Part shown: positions 16,604 through 25,355 of the stretch, piece by piece
Layout: each line of letters opens with the position of its first letter
Numbering within the stretch: position 1 is the stretch's first letter
Assembly (NCBI RefSeq): GCF_014692495.1
Contig: NZ_JACOIJ010000010.1
Span: 43,961 to 107,960 of the forward strand
Source: Sphingobacterium litopenaei
GTDB lineage: Bacteria > Bacteroidota > Bacteroidia > Sphingobacteriales > Sphingobacteriaceae
Direction: 5' to 3'
Length of the DNA: 64,000 bases
Program-made: the position numbers and the translations under genes
Notes under the pieces: model-generated
Seen by the model: only the letters and a program-made list of their open reading frames with translations
What the model was told of the DNA's origin: nothing
Database searches by the model: none

Positions 16604-19600
16604 ATGTTAAGAAAATTTAAGTACAAATTTCTTATACCTAATCTTTGGTTGTTACCAGCTTTGGGAGGAACATTAACTGTTACTCCTTTAGGTATTTATG
16701 CGCAGTCATCTAATCAGCAACTAAATGTTTCGGGGTATGTGACTGACGAATTTAATAATGCCATTGGTGGTGCAACAATTACACTTGCCAATGGAAAGCA
16801 GGTCATGACAAATAATGAAGGTTATTTTGAAATTAAAGCTGCCAAAGGAGAGAAGTTCAAGGTGTCTTTTATTACGATGATACCTCAAGAACTGACGGTT
16901 CAGAATGAAAAACCTATACGTATTCGTCTTCTGGCGTATGACATCAATGTCGGTGAAGTGGTGGTAACTGGTTATAATACCACGACGACAAGACGTACTA
17001 CAGGTTCAGTAGCTGTAGTAGATGGGGAATTGTTGAAAGATCAACCTTTGTTCAACGTCGATAAATTATTGCAAGGTAAGGTAGCGGGGGTAATCATCAA
17101 ATCATTGTCTGGAAGACCGGGAGAATCTGCTGAAATCCGCATCCGTGGTACAAATACGATTACGGGTAATGCGGAGCCATTATGGGTAGTCGACGGTGTA
17201 CCTTTACAAAAAGATATTCCTACTATCAGCTCTTCACAAATAAAAGCAGGAGATTTCAATGCTATTTTCTCCGGAGGTATAGCAGGAATCAATGCAAATG
17301 ATATTGAAAGTGTTACGGTATTGAAAGATGCTTCTGCGGCAGCAATCTATGGTTCAAGAGCTGCTGGAGGTGTAATCGTAGTAACGACTAAACGTGGTAA
17401 AGCTGGGCGTATGCAAACTACATATTCCAATTATTTTTCGATGAATGCCAAACCTCAACGTTCGTTAGGTTTGATGAATTCTTCGGAAAAAATTGCTTGG
17501 GAGAAAGAATTGTGGGATAGATATTCGCAGCAAGGATTCTTGAATAGCACACATTATCCGAAACTAGGCTTGGTGGGTTTAGTTAGAGGAGGTGTAGGAG
17601 AGTTTGCAGGTCTAACGCCCGATCAACAAGAAGCTATTCTCCAAGAAGCTACATTGACAAGCACGGATTGGTTTGATGAATTGTTCCAAAATTCTTGGTC
17701 TCAAAATCATTATTTAAGTTTTTCTGGAGGTAATGAAAGAAACCGATATTACATTTCTACGGGTTATGGAAACAATAATGGTTTAGTGCAAAAGACATTG
17801 CACGACCGATATAATATTGCTTCTAAATTAGATATTACACCAAATGACCGTTTGCAAATCGGGGTGAATTTGGACTTCACGGGTCAAAAGTCTAAATCTC
17901 CTTCTGTAAATCAGGATTTATTCCGTTACGCTTATTTCGCGAATCCGTACGAAAAGCCCTATAATGAAGATGGAAGCTATAGAGCGGATCGTACATTTTA
18001 TAGTTTGAAAGAAGCTAATGGAGGAGGTTATGATATTTATACACCACCAAATGGTTTTAATATACTGCGCGAAATCAACGAAACCTCTAATGTTTCGGAC
18101 AACTATTCTGGATCGGTAACGACTAACTTAAGATATAAGATTTCGAATCTATTCTCCTTTTCGGGAATGGGATCATATTCTTATACGAATAATCAATCGG
18201 ACAACGTTAATGGTAAAAATTCCAATGCAGCTTTCCGAGATAGATTAAGTTTCGATGGTTATTTGTCTACAAGAACCTATTCCTCGATCACACAAACATC
18301 ATCGGTAAACAACAGTTACATGTTGCGTGGACAATTTGAAGTTGGAAACTTCCTAAAAGGCAACAATCGTATATCTGCCTTAGTGGGTTCTGAAATTCGT
18401 TCACAACGTGCTAAATCTGTTTTTAGTAAGCGCTATGGCTACGATGAGGTAACCGGAAATGCATCTATGCCTGTTCCTCCAAAAATCAATGACCTGGTTA
18501 ATTATAACGACTTAATAAATTATGCAGCGATTGTGGATGCCTTATCGGGACAAACACGTACAGAAGATGCTTTTGCTTCTTTTTATTTCTCGGCTGACTA
18601 TAATTACAATCGTAAATATACCTTAAGTCTGACGGCAAGAACAGATGGTTCCAATAATTTTGGTTCCGATCAACAGTTCAATCCGACATGGTCTGCAGGT
18701 TTTTCTTGGAATGTAGATGAAGAAAATTTCTTTGAAACAATAAAACCTGTAGTCAATAGATTTACGATCAAAGCGGCTACAGGGTATACAGGTAATGTCA
18801 ATCGTCAGGTATCTCCGCAATTGATTATGGATTATTTGACATCATTCCGTAAAACGTATGATGATTACTACCGTATTGGTGTAATTAGCAATGCGCCAAA
18901 CAAGAATTTGCGTTGGGAAAAGACACAGGATAATAAAATTGCAGCTGATTTTGGATTATTCAAAAATAGAATTAGCGGTTTAGTAGAATATTATACGAGA
19001 ACAAGTACGGACTTAGTAACATCATTGGCTGTTCCTTCAACTACTGGTTTTACTTCCCAACGTTACAATACCTCTAAAGTACAAAATTCAGGTATAGAGT
19101 TCTCGTTGAATGGTACAATAATCAAAAAGAAAGATTTTACTTGGTCAGCTTCCGCTAACGCAGCTCATAACAGTAACAAACTGTTAAAATTCTCGACGCC
19201 AACGGGCACGGCAAATACCACAGCTGGTCAGCAAGAAGGTTATCCGTTGAACAGTATTTTCACTGGAAAAGTGATAGGTATTGATCCAGCAACGGGTATT
19301 TACAAATATCAGTTACGTCCAGATGCAGTTATCACTTCGAATGCTGATTTGCGCGATGCAGCTAATTACGTGTTCTATGTAGGAACTTCTGATGCGCCAT
19401 TAACTGGTGGTTTTAGCACTTCAGTTTCCTATAAACAATGGACAATGTCTGTTGGTGGAAACTTTACATTGAATAGCAAAATTGTGGATGAAGTTAATCC
19501 GCAAACGAATTACAGTACCATTTCTACGACAAATTCTGATGCGCGTGAAACCATTCCTACAAGTTACAATGATTTATATTTGCACCATTTGAATATTCCT

Positions 19601-19954
19601 AGAGATCGTGCACAAGTGTGGTTCCAAGATAATCCTTCAATAAGTGACTATCCGCGTTTGATCGACCATTTCGCTGCACCTATTGGACTATCCATGACTA
19701 ATCCTACGAGCAGTACCATCACGAGAGCTTCTATGTTGAAAGACGTGTCATACCTACGTGTGGGTTCAATTCATATTGGCTATAATTTGAAAGATGAGGT
19801 AGTTAAGAAAATAAGATTAAGTAGTATGGGCTTTAATTTTTCTACTTCGAATTTATTCACCATTACAAATTATGATGGTATCGATCCAGAAACTCCTGGA
19901 GCAGTGTATCCATTGACACGTTCATTTTCATTTGGTCTAAATATTGGTTTTTAA
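16604..19954 (+). CDS. SusC/RagA-family TonB-linked outer-membrane transporter (protease operon)
   Basis: A 1116-residue TonB-dependent transporter. It has an N-terminal signal ending near GIYAQ, a regulatory-like beta domain (about 42-118), a TonB-box region VGEVVVTGYNTTTTRRTTG, plug motifs IRGTNTITGNAEPLWVVDG and VLKDASAAAIYGSRAAGG, and a barrel ending FSFGLNIGF. It begins 3 bases after the S9 peptidase stop and is followed by a SusD one base later, so it is in the same transcript. RagA of Porphyromonas gingivalis is the model of a SusC-like peptide importer; by context this protein probably imports oligopeptides rather than sugar. Confidence 0.94.
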   Translation: MLRKFKYKFLIPNLWLLPALGGTLTVTPLGIYAQSSNQQLNVSGYVTDEFNNAIGGATITLANGKQVMTNNEGYFEIKAAKGEKFKVSFITMIPQELTVQNEKPIRIRLLAYDINVGEVVVTGYNTTTTRRTTGSVAVVDGELLKDQPLFNVDKLLQGKVAGVIIKSLSGRPGESAEIRIRGTNTITGNAEPLWVVDGVPLQKDIPTISSSQIKAGDFNAIFSGGIAGINANDIESVTVLKDASAAAIYGSRAAGGVIVVTTKRGKAGRMQTTYSNYFSMNAKPQRSLGLMNSSEKIAWEKELWDRYSQQGFLNSTHYPKLGLVGLVRGGVGEFAGLTPDQQEAILQEATLTSTDWFDELFQNSWSQNHYLSFSGGNERNRYYISTGYGNNNGLVQKTLHDRYNIASKLDITPNDRLQIGVNLDFTGQKSKSPSVNQDLFRYAYFANPYEKPYNEDGSYRADRTFYSLKEANGGGYDIYTPPNGFNILREINETSNVSDNYSGSVTTNLRYKISNLFSFSGMGSYSYTNNQSDNVNGKNSNAAFRDRLSFDGYLSTRTYSSITQTSSVNNSYMLRGQFEVGNFLKGNNRISALVGSEIRSQRAKSVFSKRYGYDEVTGNASMPVPPKINDLVNYNDLINYAAIVDALSGQTRTEDAFASFYFSADYNYNRKYTLSLTARTDGSNNFGSDQQFNPTWSAGFSWNVDEENFFETIKPVVNRFTIKAATGYTGNVNRQVSPQLIMDYLTSFRKTYDDYYRIGVISNAPNKNLRWEKTQDNKIAADFGLFKNRISGLVEYYTRTSTDLVTSLAVPSTTGFTSQRYNTSKVQNSGIEFSLNGTIIKKKDFTWSASANAAHNSNKLLKFSTPTGTANTTAGQQEGYPLNSIFTGKVIGIDPATGIYKYQLRPDAVITSNADLRDAANYVFYVGTSDAPLTGGFSTSVSYKQWTMSVGGNFTLNSKIVDEVNPQTNYSTISTTNSDARETIPTSYNDLYLHHLNIPRDRAQVWFQDNPSISDYPRLIDHFAAPIGLSMTNPTSSTITRASMLKDVSYLRVGSIHIGYNLKDEVVKKIRLSSMGFNFSTSNLFTITNYDGIDPETPGAVYPLTRSFSFGLNIGF

Positions 19955-19955
19955 T

Positions 19956-21320
19956 ATGAGAAAAATATGTATGCTGGCTTTAGCAGTTTTACTTTTCAGT
20001 AGTTGTGATAACTACTTAGAAGTAAAAACTTATGGTAAAGCTATTCCTAAAAGTTCTGAAGAATTTGCTTCTATTCTTCACAAACATCTTAACAGTATCG
20101 ATAATGGAGAAGATCATGTATTGATAGAAAATGCTTCTGCTTTAGTCGCTATTGAATCCATTACAGATAATTTCAATGCTACGTTGACACAACCAGGGGG
20201 GAGTACCTTGCAAATGTATATCGGTGGTCAGCTAAGCAATAAGCAAACACGTTACCAAAAATTATATGAGGTCATTCGTGATGCCAACATCATTATCAAT
20301 AACCTGCCTTCGGTACAATCTGCTGAAGAAAAGAATGTGATGGGTACAGCTTACACGATGCGTGCAATAGCTTATTTCTTTTTATTACGTGATTTTTGTG
20401 AGCCATTTGCAGATGATACACAATTAGGTGTGCCTATCGTAGTCGATTTTGATATGGAAGAACGCCCCATACGTGCTTCATATGGTGCCGTGAAATCTTT
20501 AATTGAAAGTGATTTTGATAAAGCATTGAGCTATGATATTTCAGATGAAATCTACCGATACACCGAGGATGTAATTAAAGCTTATTATGCAAAATATTAT
20601 TTCTGGACTAAGCAATGGCAAAAAGCAATTGACTTGTCAGCTGAAATTGTCGACCGTCATCCATTGGTAAAAGGTTTAGAATATGCTTCCATGATCCAAT
20701 CTCAAAATAATAAAGAAGCGAATGTCTTGTTACGTTCTTATTTATTCTCATTTAGCACTTCTGCAGAATTTATCAACAGCCAAGCTGTGATTAAGAATCG
20801 TCCATTAAGCAAAGACTTTGTGGAAGCTTTCACGGAGAAAGGAAATGATGTACGGTATGCCATCACGACAAATAGCAAACGCGTAAATCAAAAGCTATTT
20901 GTAGGAAAGGTGCGTTCAGCAGAATTTGTGTTGGTCTTAGCAGAAGCAAACGCGCATTTGGGGAATACGGACGAAGCTTTAAAATGGCTAAACATTTTAC
21001 GTCAAAACCGCATAACTAACTTCCAACCTTACACGTTGGCAACCTTGCCAACTGAAACTTCTTCTGGAAACATTAAAGTAGATGTGAATGGAAAACCGTT
21101 GACACCTTTAATTACGGCTATTCTAAATGAAAGAAGAAAAGAATTGCATGGTGAAGGTGATCGTTTCTACGAGTTAAAAAGAAACGGTAGACCAGAATTT
21201 TGGGTAGCCAACAACGGTCTTAAATACACTACTAAAAAATACATGTACACCTTTCCATTGCCTCGCCGCGACGTGGAATTAACACCTGGACTCATTCAAA
21301 ATGAAGGATATGAATTTTAA
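19956..21320 (+). CDS. SusD/RagB-family lipoprotein (protease operon)
   Basis: About 454 residues. The ATG at 19956, one base after the SusC stop, is the better start: it gives a compact signal (MRKICMLALAVLLFSSC) with lipid Cys17 and mature CDNYLEVKTYG. An in-frame TTG at 19944 inside the SusC end is unlikely. C-terminal SusD blocks are visible: RSAEFVLVLAEANAHLG, LNERRKELHGEGDRFYELKR and a proline-rich FPLPRRDVELTPGLIQNEGY end. It is the binding partner of the SusC just upstream and, by context, a peptide-binding lid similar in role to RagB. Confidence 0.92.
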   Translation: MRKICMLALAVLLFSSCDNYLEVKTYGKAIPKSSEEFASILHKHLNSIDNGEDHVLIENASALVAIESITDNFNATLTQPGGSTLQMYIGGQLSNKQTRYQKLYEVIRDANIIINNLPSVQSAEEKNVMGTAYTMRAIAYFFLLRDFCEPFADDTQLGVPIVVDFDMEERPIRASYGAVKSLIESDFDKALSYDISDEIYRYTEDVIKAYYAKYYFWTKQWQKAIDLSAEIVDRHPLVKGLEYASMIQSQNNKEANVLLRSYLFSFSTSAEFINSQAVIKNRPLSKDFVEAFTEKGNDVRYAITTNSKRVNQKLFVGKVRSAEFVLVLAEANAHLGNTDEALKWLNILRQNRITNFQPYTLATLPTETSSGNIKVDVNGKPLTPLITAILNERRKELHGEGDRFYELKRNGRPEFWVANNGLKYTTKKYMYTFPLPRRDVELTPGLIQNEGYEF

Positions 21321-21507
21321 TAAAATATTGAAATGTGTCGCTGTTTTAGGATGCGTTACGATCCTATCAGCATGTGAAAAACCAAATGAAGTTCCTCCGC
21401 CATCGGAGACTTTTATTCGGGAATACAGAGCGCCAGATCCTGTTTTTCTATCGGAAGAAGAACGTGAATTGGTGAATCAACAACGTGAAGAATACAATAA
21501 ACTATAA
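21301..21507 (+). CDS. Small lipoprotein of the protease/SusCD operon
   Basis: A 68-residue ORF with a clear lipoprotein signal (hydrophobic stretch then ILSAC, Cys about 25) and a short charged mature part ending in QQREEYNKL. The ATG at 21301 overlaps the SusD end by 20 bases; ATG 21310 is a possible alternative. It lies 11 bases before a larger lipoprotein, so it is co-transcribed. The mature chain is only about 44 residues with no known domain; it could be an outer-membrane accessory subunit of the transporter complex. No function is recognised. Confidence 0.7.
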   Translation: MKDMNFNKILKCVAVLGCVTILSACEKPNEVPPPSETFIREYRAPDPVFLSEEERELVNQQREEYNKL

Positions 21508-21518
21508 TTAATAATTTT

Positions 21519-22766
21519 ATGAAAACTAAATTTTCAGCCATTTTATTGGCATTTGTAGCCGTTGCGACTTTATTGACGTCGTGCTCGAAAGATGAAACCG
21601 TGCAGTTACCTGTTGTTGCTTTTGCAAAAGAGGTGTATGGTTTAGATTTCAACAATGAAGCGGTAGTAAAAGTGGTTTCTACAGCACCATTCGCAAACAA
21701 TCAATCTGTTGATTTTACAGTTTCTGGTGGTTTGGTAGAAGGTGTGGACTACACGCTTTCCGCTAAAAAATTCACTTTTGCTAATGGTAGCAACGAAGCA
21801 ACTGTCGTGGTGAAATTTTTAAAATCTATTACAGAAGACACAAAGCTTGATCTTACATTGGCTCCTGCGTCTTTTGCTACTTTAGGTTTGTCAAAAGCTT
21901 CAGTTGGTGTGGATATTTCCAACACTGTAATCTACTCTTTTGACAAAGAAAACTACACTATGACGCAATCTTCGGATGTGGTATTGCAATTGAGCAAAAT
22001 TTCAGGTGCATACACTACAGAAGAAGCATTAACTTTTGAAGTAGAAGTAGATCCTTCATCTACAGCGGTAGAAGGTGAGCACTTCAAATTCAGCAATGGT
22101 AAAACAATCACTATTCCTGCTGGGCAAAGCAAAGGAACTTTGAAATTGGATTTAATCAAACAAGAGGCTGGTAAAGAGCAAGTAGTATTAAAATTAAAAC
22201 AAGTTCCTTTCATCTTGAAACCAGGTAACTTTGATAAAGCTTCAGTAGTAATTTTCGGTAGCCTATACGATAAATTAGTAGGTGAGTGGAAATACGCAGC
22301 TTTCACAAACGAAGATTGGTGGAAAACAATGAATAACTTCGGTGTGGATGATTTAACGAAATTAGCTAAAGGTGCTGCTACTGACAAATTAGTCTTCAAC
22401 GAAGAAGGTTTGACAACAGCCTTGACAAGTGACCTTAAAAATTATTTTAGAGATTCTAAATTAATCAATTTAGGTGAGGTTGCTGAAAGATTACAAGAAG
22501 AGGCTGGATACCCAAGAGTTCAAATGTTGGTAGTCAAAGCTTTGGCAAATGTGAAATTCTCGGCTACGAATGTAGCAGAACGCGAAGCGCAAATTGGTTT
22601 CCGTGTTTTTACTACAAATGACGGTGTAGAAACTTTAGAAGTAACTATCTTTGATTTCGAACCAACTGATTTCTTGAAAAACACGTACGATATATACAAA
22701 TCATTTGGTGACAGCCCAGCTATGCGTTTCGCACCATTACGTTACCACTTTACAAAAGTAAAATAA
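21519..22766 (+). CDS. Surface-type lipoprotein with Calx-beta-like repeats (SusE/F position)
   Basis: A 415-residue lipoprotein: signal ending in LLTSC (lipid Cys22), followed by SKDET, then two beta-rich segments (about 30-125 and 130-235) with the pattern VEGVDYTLS...ITIPAGQSKGTLKLDLI typical of Calx-beta or DUF4843-like modules, and a C-terminal domain (about 245-415) that is not recognised. It is the last gene of the S8-S9-SusC-SusD operon, in the place where sugar loci carry SusE/SusF surface binding proteins. A role in binding the protein or peptide substrate at the cell surface is inferred. A strong terminator follows. Confidence 0.8.
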   Translation: MKTKFSAILLAFVAVATLLTSCSKDETVQLPVVAFAKEVYGLDFNNEAVVKVVSTAPFANNQSVDFTVSGGLVEGVDYTLSAKKFTFANGSNEATVVVKFLKSITEDTKLDLTLAPASFATLGLSKASVGVDISNTVIYSFDKENYTMTQSSDVVLQLSKISGAYTTEEALTFEVEVDPSSTAVEGEHFKFSNGKTITIPAGQSKGTLKLDLIKQEAGKEQVVLKLKQVPFILKPGNFDKASVVIFGSLYDKLVGEWKYAAFTNEDWWKTMNNFGVDDLTKLAKGAATDKLVFNEEGLTTALTSDLKNYFRDSKLINLGEVAERLQEEAGYPRVQMLVVKALANVKFSATNVAEREAQIGFRVFTTNDGVETLEVTIFDFEPTDFLKNTYDIYKSFGDSPAMRFAPLRYHFTKVK

Positions 22767-22790
22767 GCTAAGGTTTTAACTTAGAAAAAT

Positions 22791-22822
22791 AAAAGGCAGA
22801 ACTCATGTTCTGCCTTTTTTTA
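22791..22822 (+). terminator. Rho-independent terminator of the protease operon
   Basis: AAAAGGCAGAAC and GTTCTGCCTTTTTTT form a perfect stem with a short loop. It lies between the convergent lipoprotein gene and the LytS remnant and, being A-rich on the left, may work for both. Confidence 0.9.
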
Positions 22823-22829
22823 TAAACTA

Positions 22830-23862
22830 TCAAGTATTTAATGTCAATTCTAACTTAACTTGGTAGGTTTCTTCATCCGATTGGATGTCTAAAGCATACT
22901 TATTAGGATATAATAGATTAAGTCTTTCTTTCACATTATTCATACCTATACCACCTGAGTTTTTTCGCGTTGTTTTATATGGATTTTTAATATTCTTTAC
23001 AGTCAATGTAAGTACATTCGTAGTGCTTAATGTCGCTTGAATATCAATCGAAACAGGGGAGATGTCGACTCTACCATGTTTGAAAGCATTTTCAATAAAA
23101 GGTATCAAAACCATAGGTGCTATCTTCAATTGATTATCCTTGTTGATATTGAAATTATAATGAATATTTTGTTGATACTTCAGGTAATCTTCTGCGTTCT
23201 AGTTCGAGGTAACTTTTAATATAATCTAGTTCTTTATCTATAGTAACATATTTTTGGTCACTTTCATAAAGCATATAGCGCATCATTTCGGACAAATCCA
23301 TAATGATGTCTGCCGTGGTATTGTCTTTATTTATTTTAGCGCTAGCATACGCTGTATTCAGTACATTAAATAGAAAATGTGGATTGATCTGACTCTTTAG
23401 GAATTTGATTTGTGTCTTTAAATTTTCTTGAATCAATAGTTGATTTTTACGTTCGTTATTCAACCATAAGATCGTTAATCCAATTAATGAGCCGGCAAGT
23501 AAATAGATGAAGTTTGCTGCGAAGTTTATTATCACAATTTCAAGAAAGAAATTGAGGTCTTTAGTTTCTATTGGAATAAAAATATAATCTACAAGACATT
23601 CAATCGCTGTAATAAAAAGGTATATCGCTAAAAGCTGTAAGATTGATTTTCCTAAAGTATCATATTTGAAGTTTCGAGGAATCCAATAATGTACAATACC
23701 ATGAAATAACAATGCATTCATCAGCATCCCGAAAAATAGTATTCCTTTGAAATTACTATGTTCGTGATCTATTTTTCCAATGGTATTAAATTGGGTAATA
23801 ACGATGTAATAAAGCCCTAACCAAAAACAAATTATAAAAAATATCCTCAATATGTTTTTCAT
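22830..23862 (-). pseudogene. LytS/YehU-type sensor histidine kinase, frameshifted
   Basis: The 5' part (from ATG 23862 to a stop at 23155) encodes four TM helices and the start of a His_kinase domain with SQINPHFLFNVLNT (phospho-His) and SYLELER. The frame then breaks. The other frame, open until 22830, encodes NFNINKDNQLKIAPM, VLIPFIENAFKHG (N box) and SGGIGMNNVKERL (G box). Joining them needs one extra base removed (or two added) between about 23165 and 23205, which restores a normal protein of roughly 340 residues. As sequenced the ATP-binding half is lost. No LytTR response regulator is next to it, unlike usual pairs. A TATCTTTG -7-like box ends 4 bases before the ATG. Confidence 0.82.
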
Positions 23863-23943
23863 ATTTCAAAGATATAGCTTAATTGTTAATGGTCAGTCTG
23901 TTGCGGGAAGTTTTTTATTGAAATTTAATAAGCTTTTTTTAAC

Positions 23944-24136
23944 GTTGAAGAATTGGCGATGTGGTGGTATTCTGTGTTCCGTCCGCTGTTGCCGCTGTTA
24001 ATTAAAGCTACAGAAGCCTATTGTTAATTCTGCTGCTAGGCTCTATTCGTCTGCCGAAACAGAAGCTGAATAGAGAACAAAAAGTTGAGAGTATATTCGT
24101 CAACCCGCCATATTGCCAATGCACTGTTGTAGGCAT
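23944..24136. repeat. Dyad-rich structured intergenic element
   Basis: The segment looks richer in G/C than its surroundings and folds on itself at several levels. An outer stem pairs 23952-23967 with 24105-24120 (13 Watson-Crick pairs and 3 G.U over 16). An inner stem pairs AGCCTA (24015-24020) with TAGGCT (24037-24042), and CTCTATTC (24041-24048) pairs with GAATAGAG (24068-24075). It ends in TGTTGTAGGCA next to the stop of the decayed YLATT-like gene. I see no coding frame. It resembles the structured spacers found beside accessory cassettes in Bacteroidetes; whether it acts as a recombination site, RNA or terminator is unknown. Confidence 0.55.
24125..24135 (+). repeat. Inverted motif TGTTGTAGGCA, left copy
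   Basis: The 11-mer TGTTGTAGGCA ends one base before the stop codon of the decayed YLATT-like gene. A perfect copy in opposite orientation lies at 25095-25105, so the gene is bracketed by inverted copies. Confidence 0.6.
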
Positions 24137-25065
24137 TTACTCGTCATCAAGAGGTCCAATGAAACTCAAAATATTTAAGGTATCATGAATTTTTCTAAGC
24201 AAAGGTCTGTCCGCATGAGTTCTGAAAGCCTTGACTATATCACTCACTTCTTTAACTTGATTTGGGCTTATATAACTGCTTCTTGCTAGCGTGTCAAAAG
24301 AAACAAGAATCGAATATTTAGTGTAGAGCTGTGAAGCGTATTTTGCAATGCTAATAAGCAAATCCAAGCCTGTTTCGTTAGGCTTAAGTTGAACCGAGTA
24401 TGACAGTGCTAATAACATTCCTTCAGAATGGTGATTAGATAGTAACTCATCTTTTGGTAGATTATTTCGAACTATTATTTCTCCCATTTTTCTACCTAGT
24501 TCTGCCTTCAGCTTCAACCTTTCACTATAATCGGGAACACTAGTTTTGGAGATGTAGTTGTCTGCAAGCTCCAATAAAATATCTTTCTGAGTATTATTAG
24601 TGCACTCGGTGACAGTATTCTCAGAGTTTTTTAAATCAACGGCAAGCTTTACATCTTCAATTCTTTCTCTGGCGGAGAAGAGTTCAAGTTGCGTATTTTC
24701 AATTTTTTGCTTGCTCTCTTGCGCTGTTTTTTCAGCCTTCTTAGCAGCTTCTAATATTCTCTCTCCAATTGTAGTGATAAATCTTCGAGAGAAAATTGAA
24801 GCGATTAAGCAGAAACCAGCAAATATCAAGTAGTCATTGTTGTCTTGACTACTAACAAGATTGCTGGAAATCATTTTGAGAAATGCAGGGACTAATAAGC
24901 CGCACCGATACCTAATAGAATATATTTAAGCTTTGCGAGTTTATCCTTTCCATCCTTCTCGTGAGTATCAAAATTATGCAAGTAGTTGAGGTAACCGCCG
25001 AACTAACCGCTGGCAACCATAATGCCAATGATTATAAATAAGTGGGTGTCCATTTTGCAGTCCAT
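24137..25065 (-). pseudogene. Three-TM coiled-coil protein (YLATT/'YEATS-associated helix' type), decayed 5' end
   Basis: The intact part (from ATG 24874) codes 245 residues: a TM segment (about 14-31), a coiled coil (about 35-85) and a helical C-terminal domain. Upstream sequence continues the protein. From ATG 25065 (or 25053) it reads a first TM (HLFIIIGIMVASG), TAG at 25003-25005, FGGYLNYLHNFDTHE, then a second TM KLKYILLGIGAA. The frame is lost by one base near 24891-24900 and resumes as LVPAFLKMISSNL. The repaired protein of about 310 residues has three N-terminal TMs plus a coiled coil, matching what I recall of proteins associated with prokaryotic YEATS domains in conflict systems. 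No YEATS partner is nearby. Function unknown; probably non-functional here. Confidence 0.65.
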
Positions 25066-25355
25066 GTTTAGTTGATTTAGAATAGTTTGTCAATTGCCTA
25101 CAACAATTGGTTTTACGAAAACTAATATACAAAAATGCTTCGCTAAATCATCCTTATAGTAGTATTTCATTTATAACTATTGTATATTATTAGTTTTCAC
25201 ATATTTATTTTGTTTCTATTTCACATATAGCGAACAAAATAATTGTTTAATCAGCTGTAGAGTTTTGTGTAGCGAAACTATACTTTCTTGAGTTGTTAAT
25301 TAAACTAGTTGTTTAATCTTTATTGTTAAACAATAGCGTAGATGGAGCTGTAAAT
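25066..25355. other. Non-coding stretch right of the decayed cassette
   Basis: AT-rich sequence with no coding frame. It contains the right TGTTGTAGGCA motif, an imperfect inverted pair (25117-25132 against 25180-25198, differing by a 3-base insertion), and TTGTTTAA/TTAAACAA arms at 25309-25333 that might weakly terminate the LuxE-like gene. Likely the former promoter region of the cassette. Confidence 0.45.
25095..25105 (-). repeat. Inverted motif TGTTGTAGGCA, right copy
   Basis: Minus-strand TGTTGTAGGCA, a perfect match to 24125-24135. It is embedded in CAATTG-TTGTAGG-CAATTG, which can fold as a small hairpin, and lies about 30 bases upstream of the decayed gene's first ATG. Confidence 0.6.

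Noticed and set aside
21953..22399. 148-residue minus-strand frame inside the Calx-beta-like lipoprotein gene
   Set aside because: Fully overlaps a well-supported lipoprotein and has no start context or recognisable domain.
25117..25198. Inverted GAAAACTAATATACAA-type pair right of the cassette
   Set aside because: Could be an insertion remnant, but the arms differ by 3 bases, enclose no gene and show no target duplication; recorded only in the region description.
25309..25333. TTGTTTAA/TTAAACAA arms after the LuxE-like gene
   Set aside because: Stem is A/T only and lacks a proper T run, so a terminator call would be weak.
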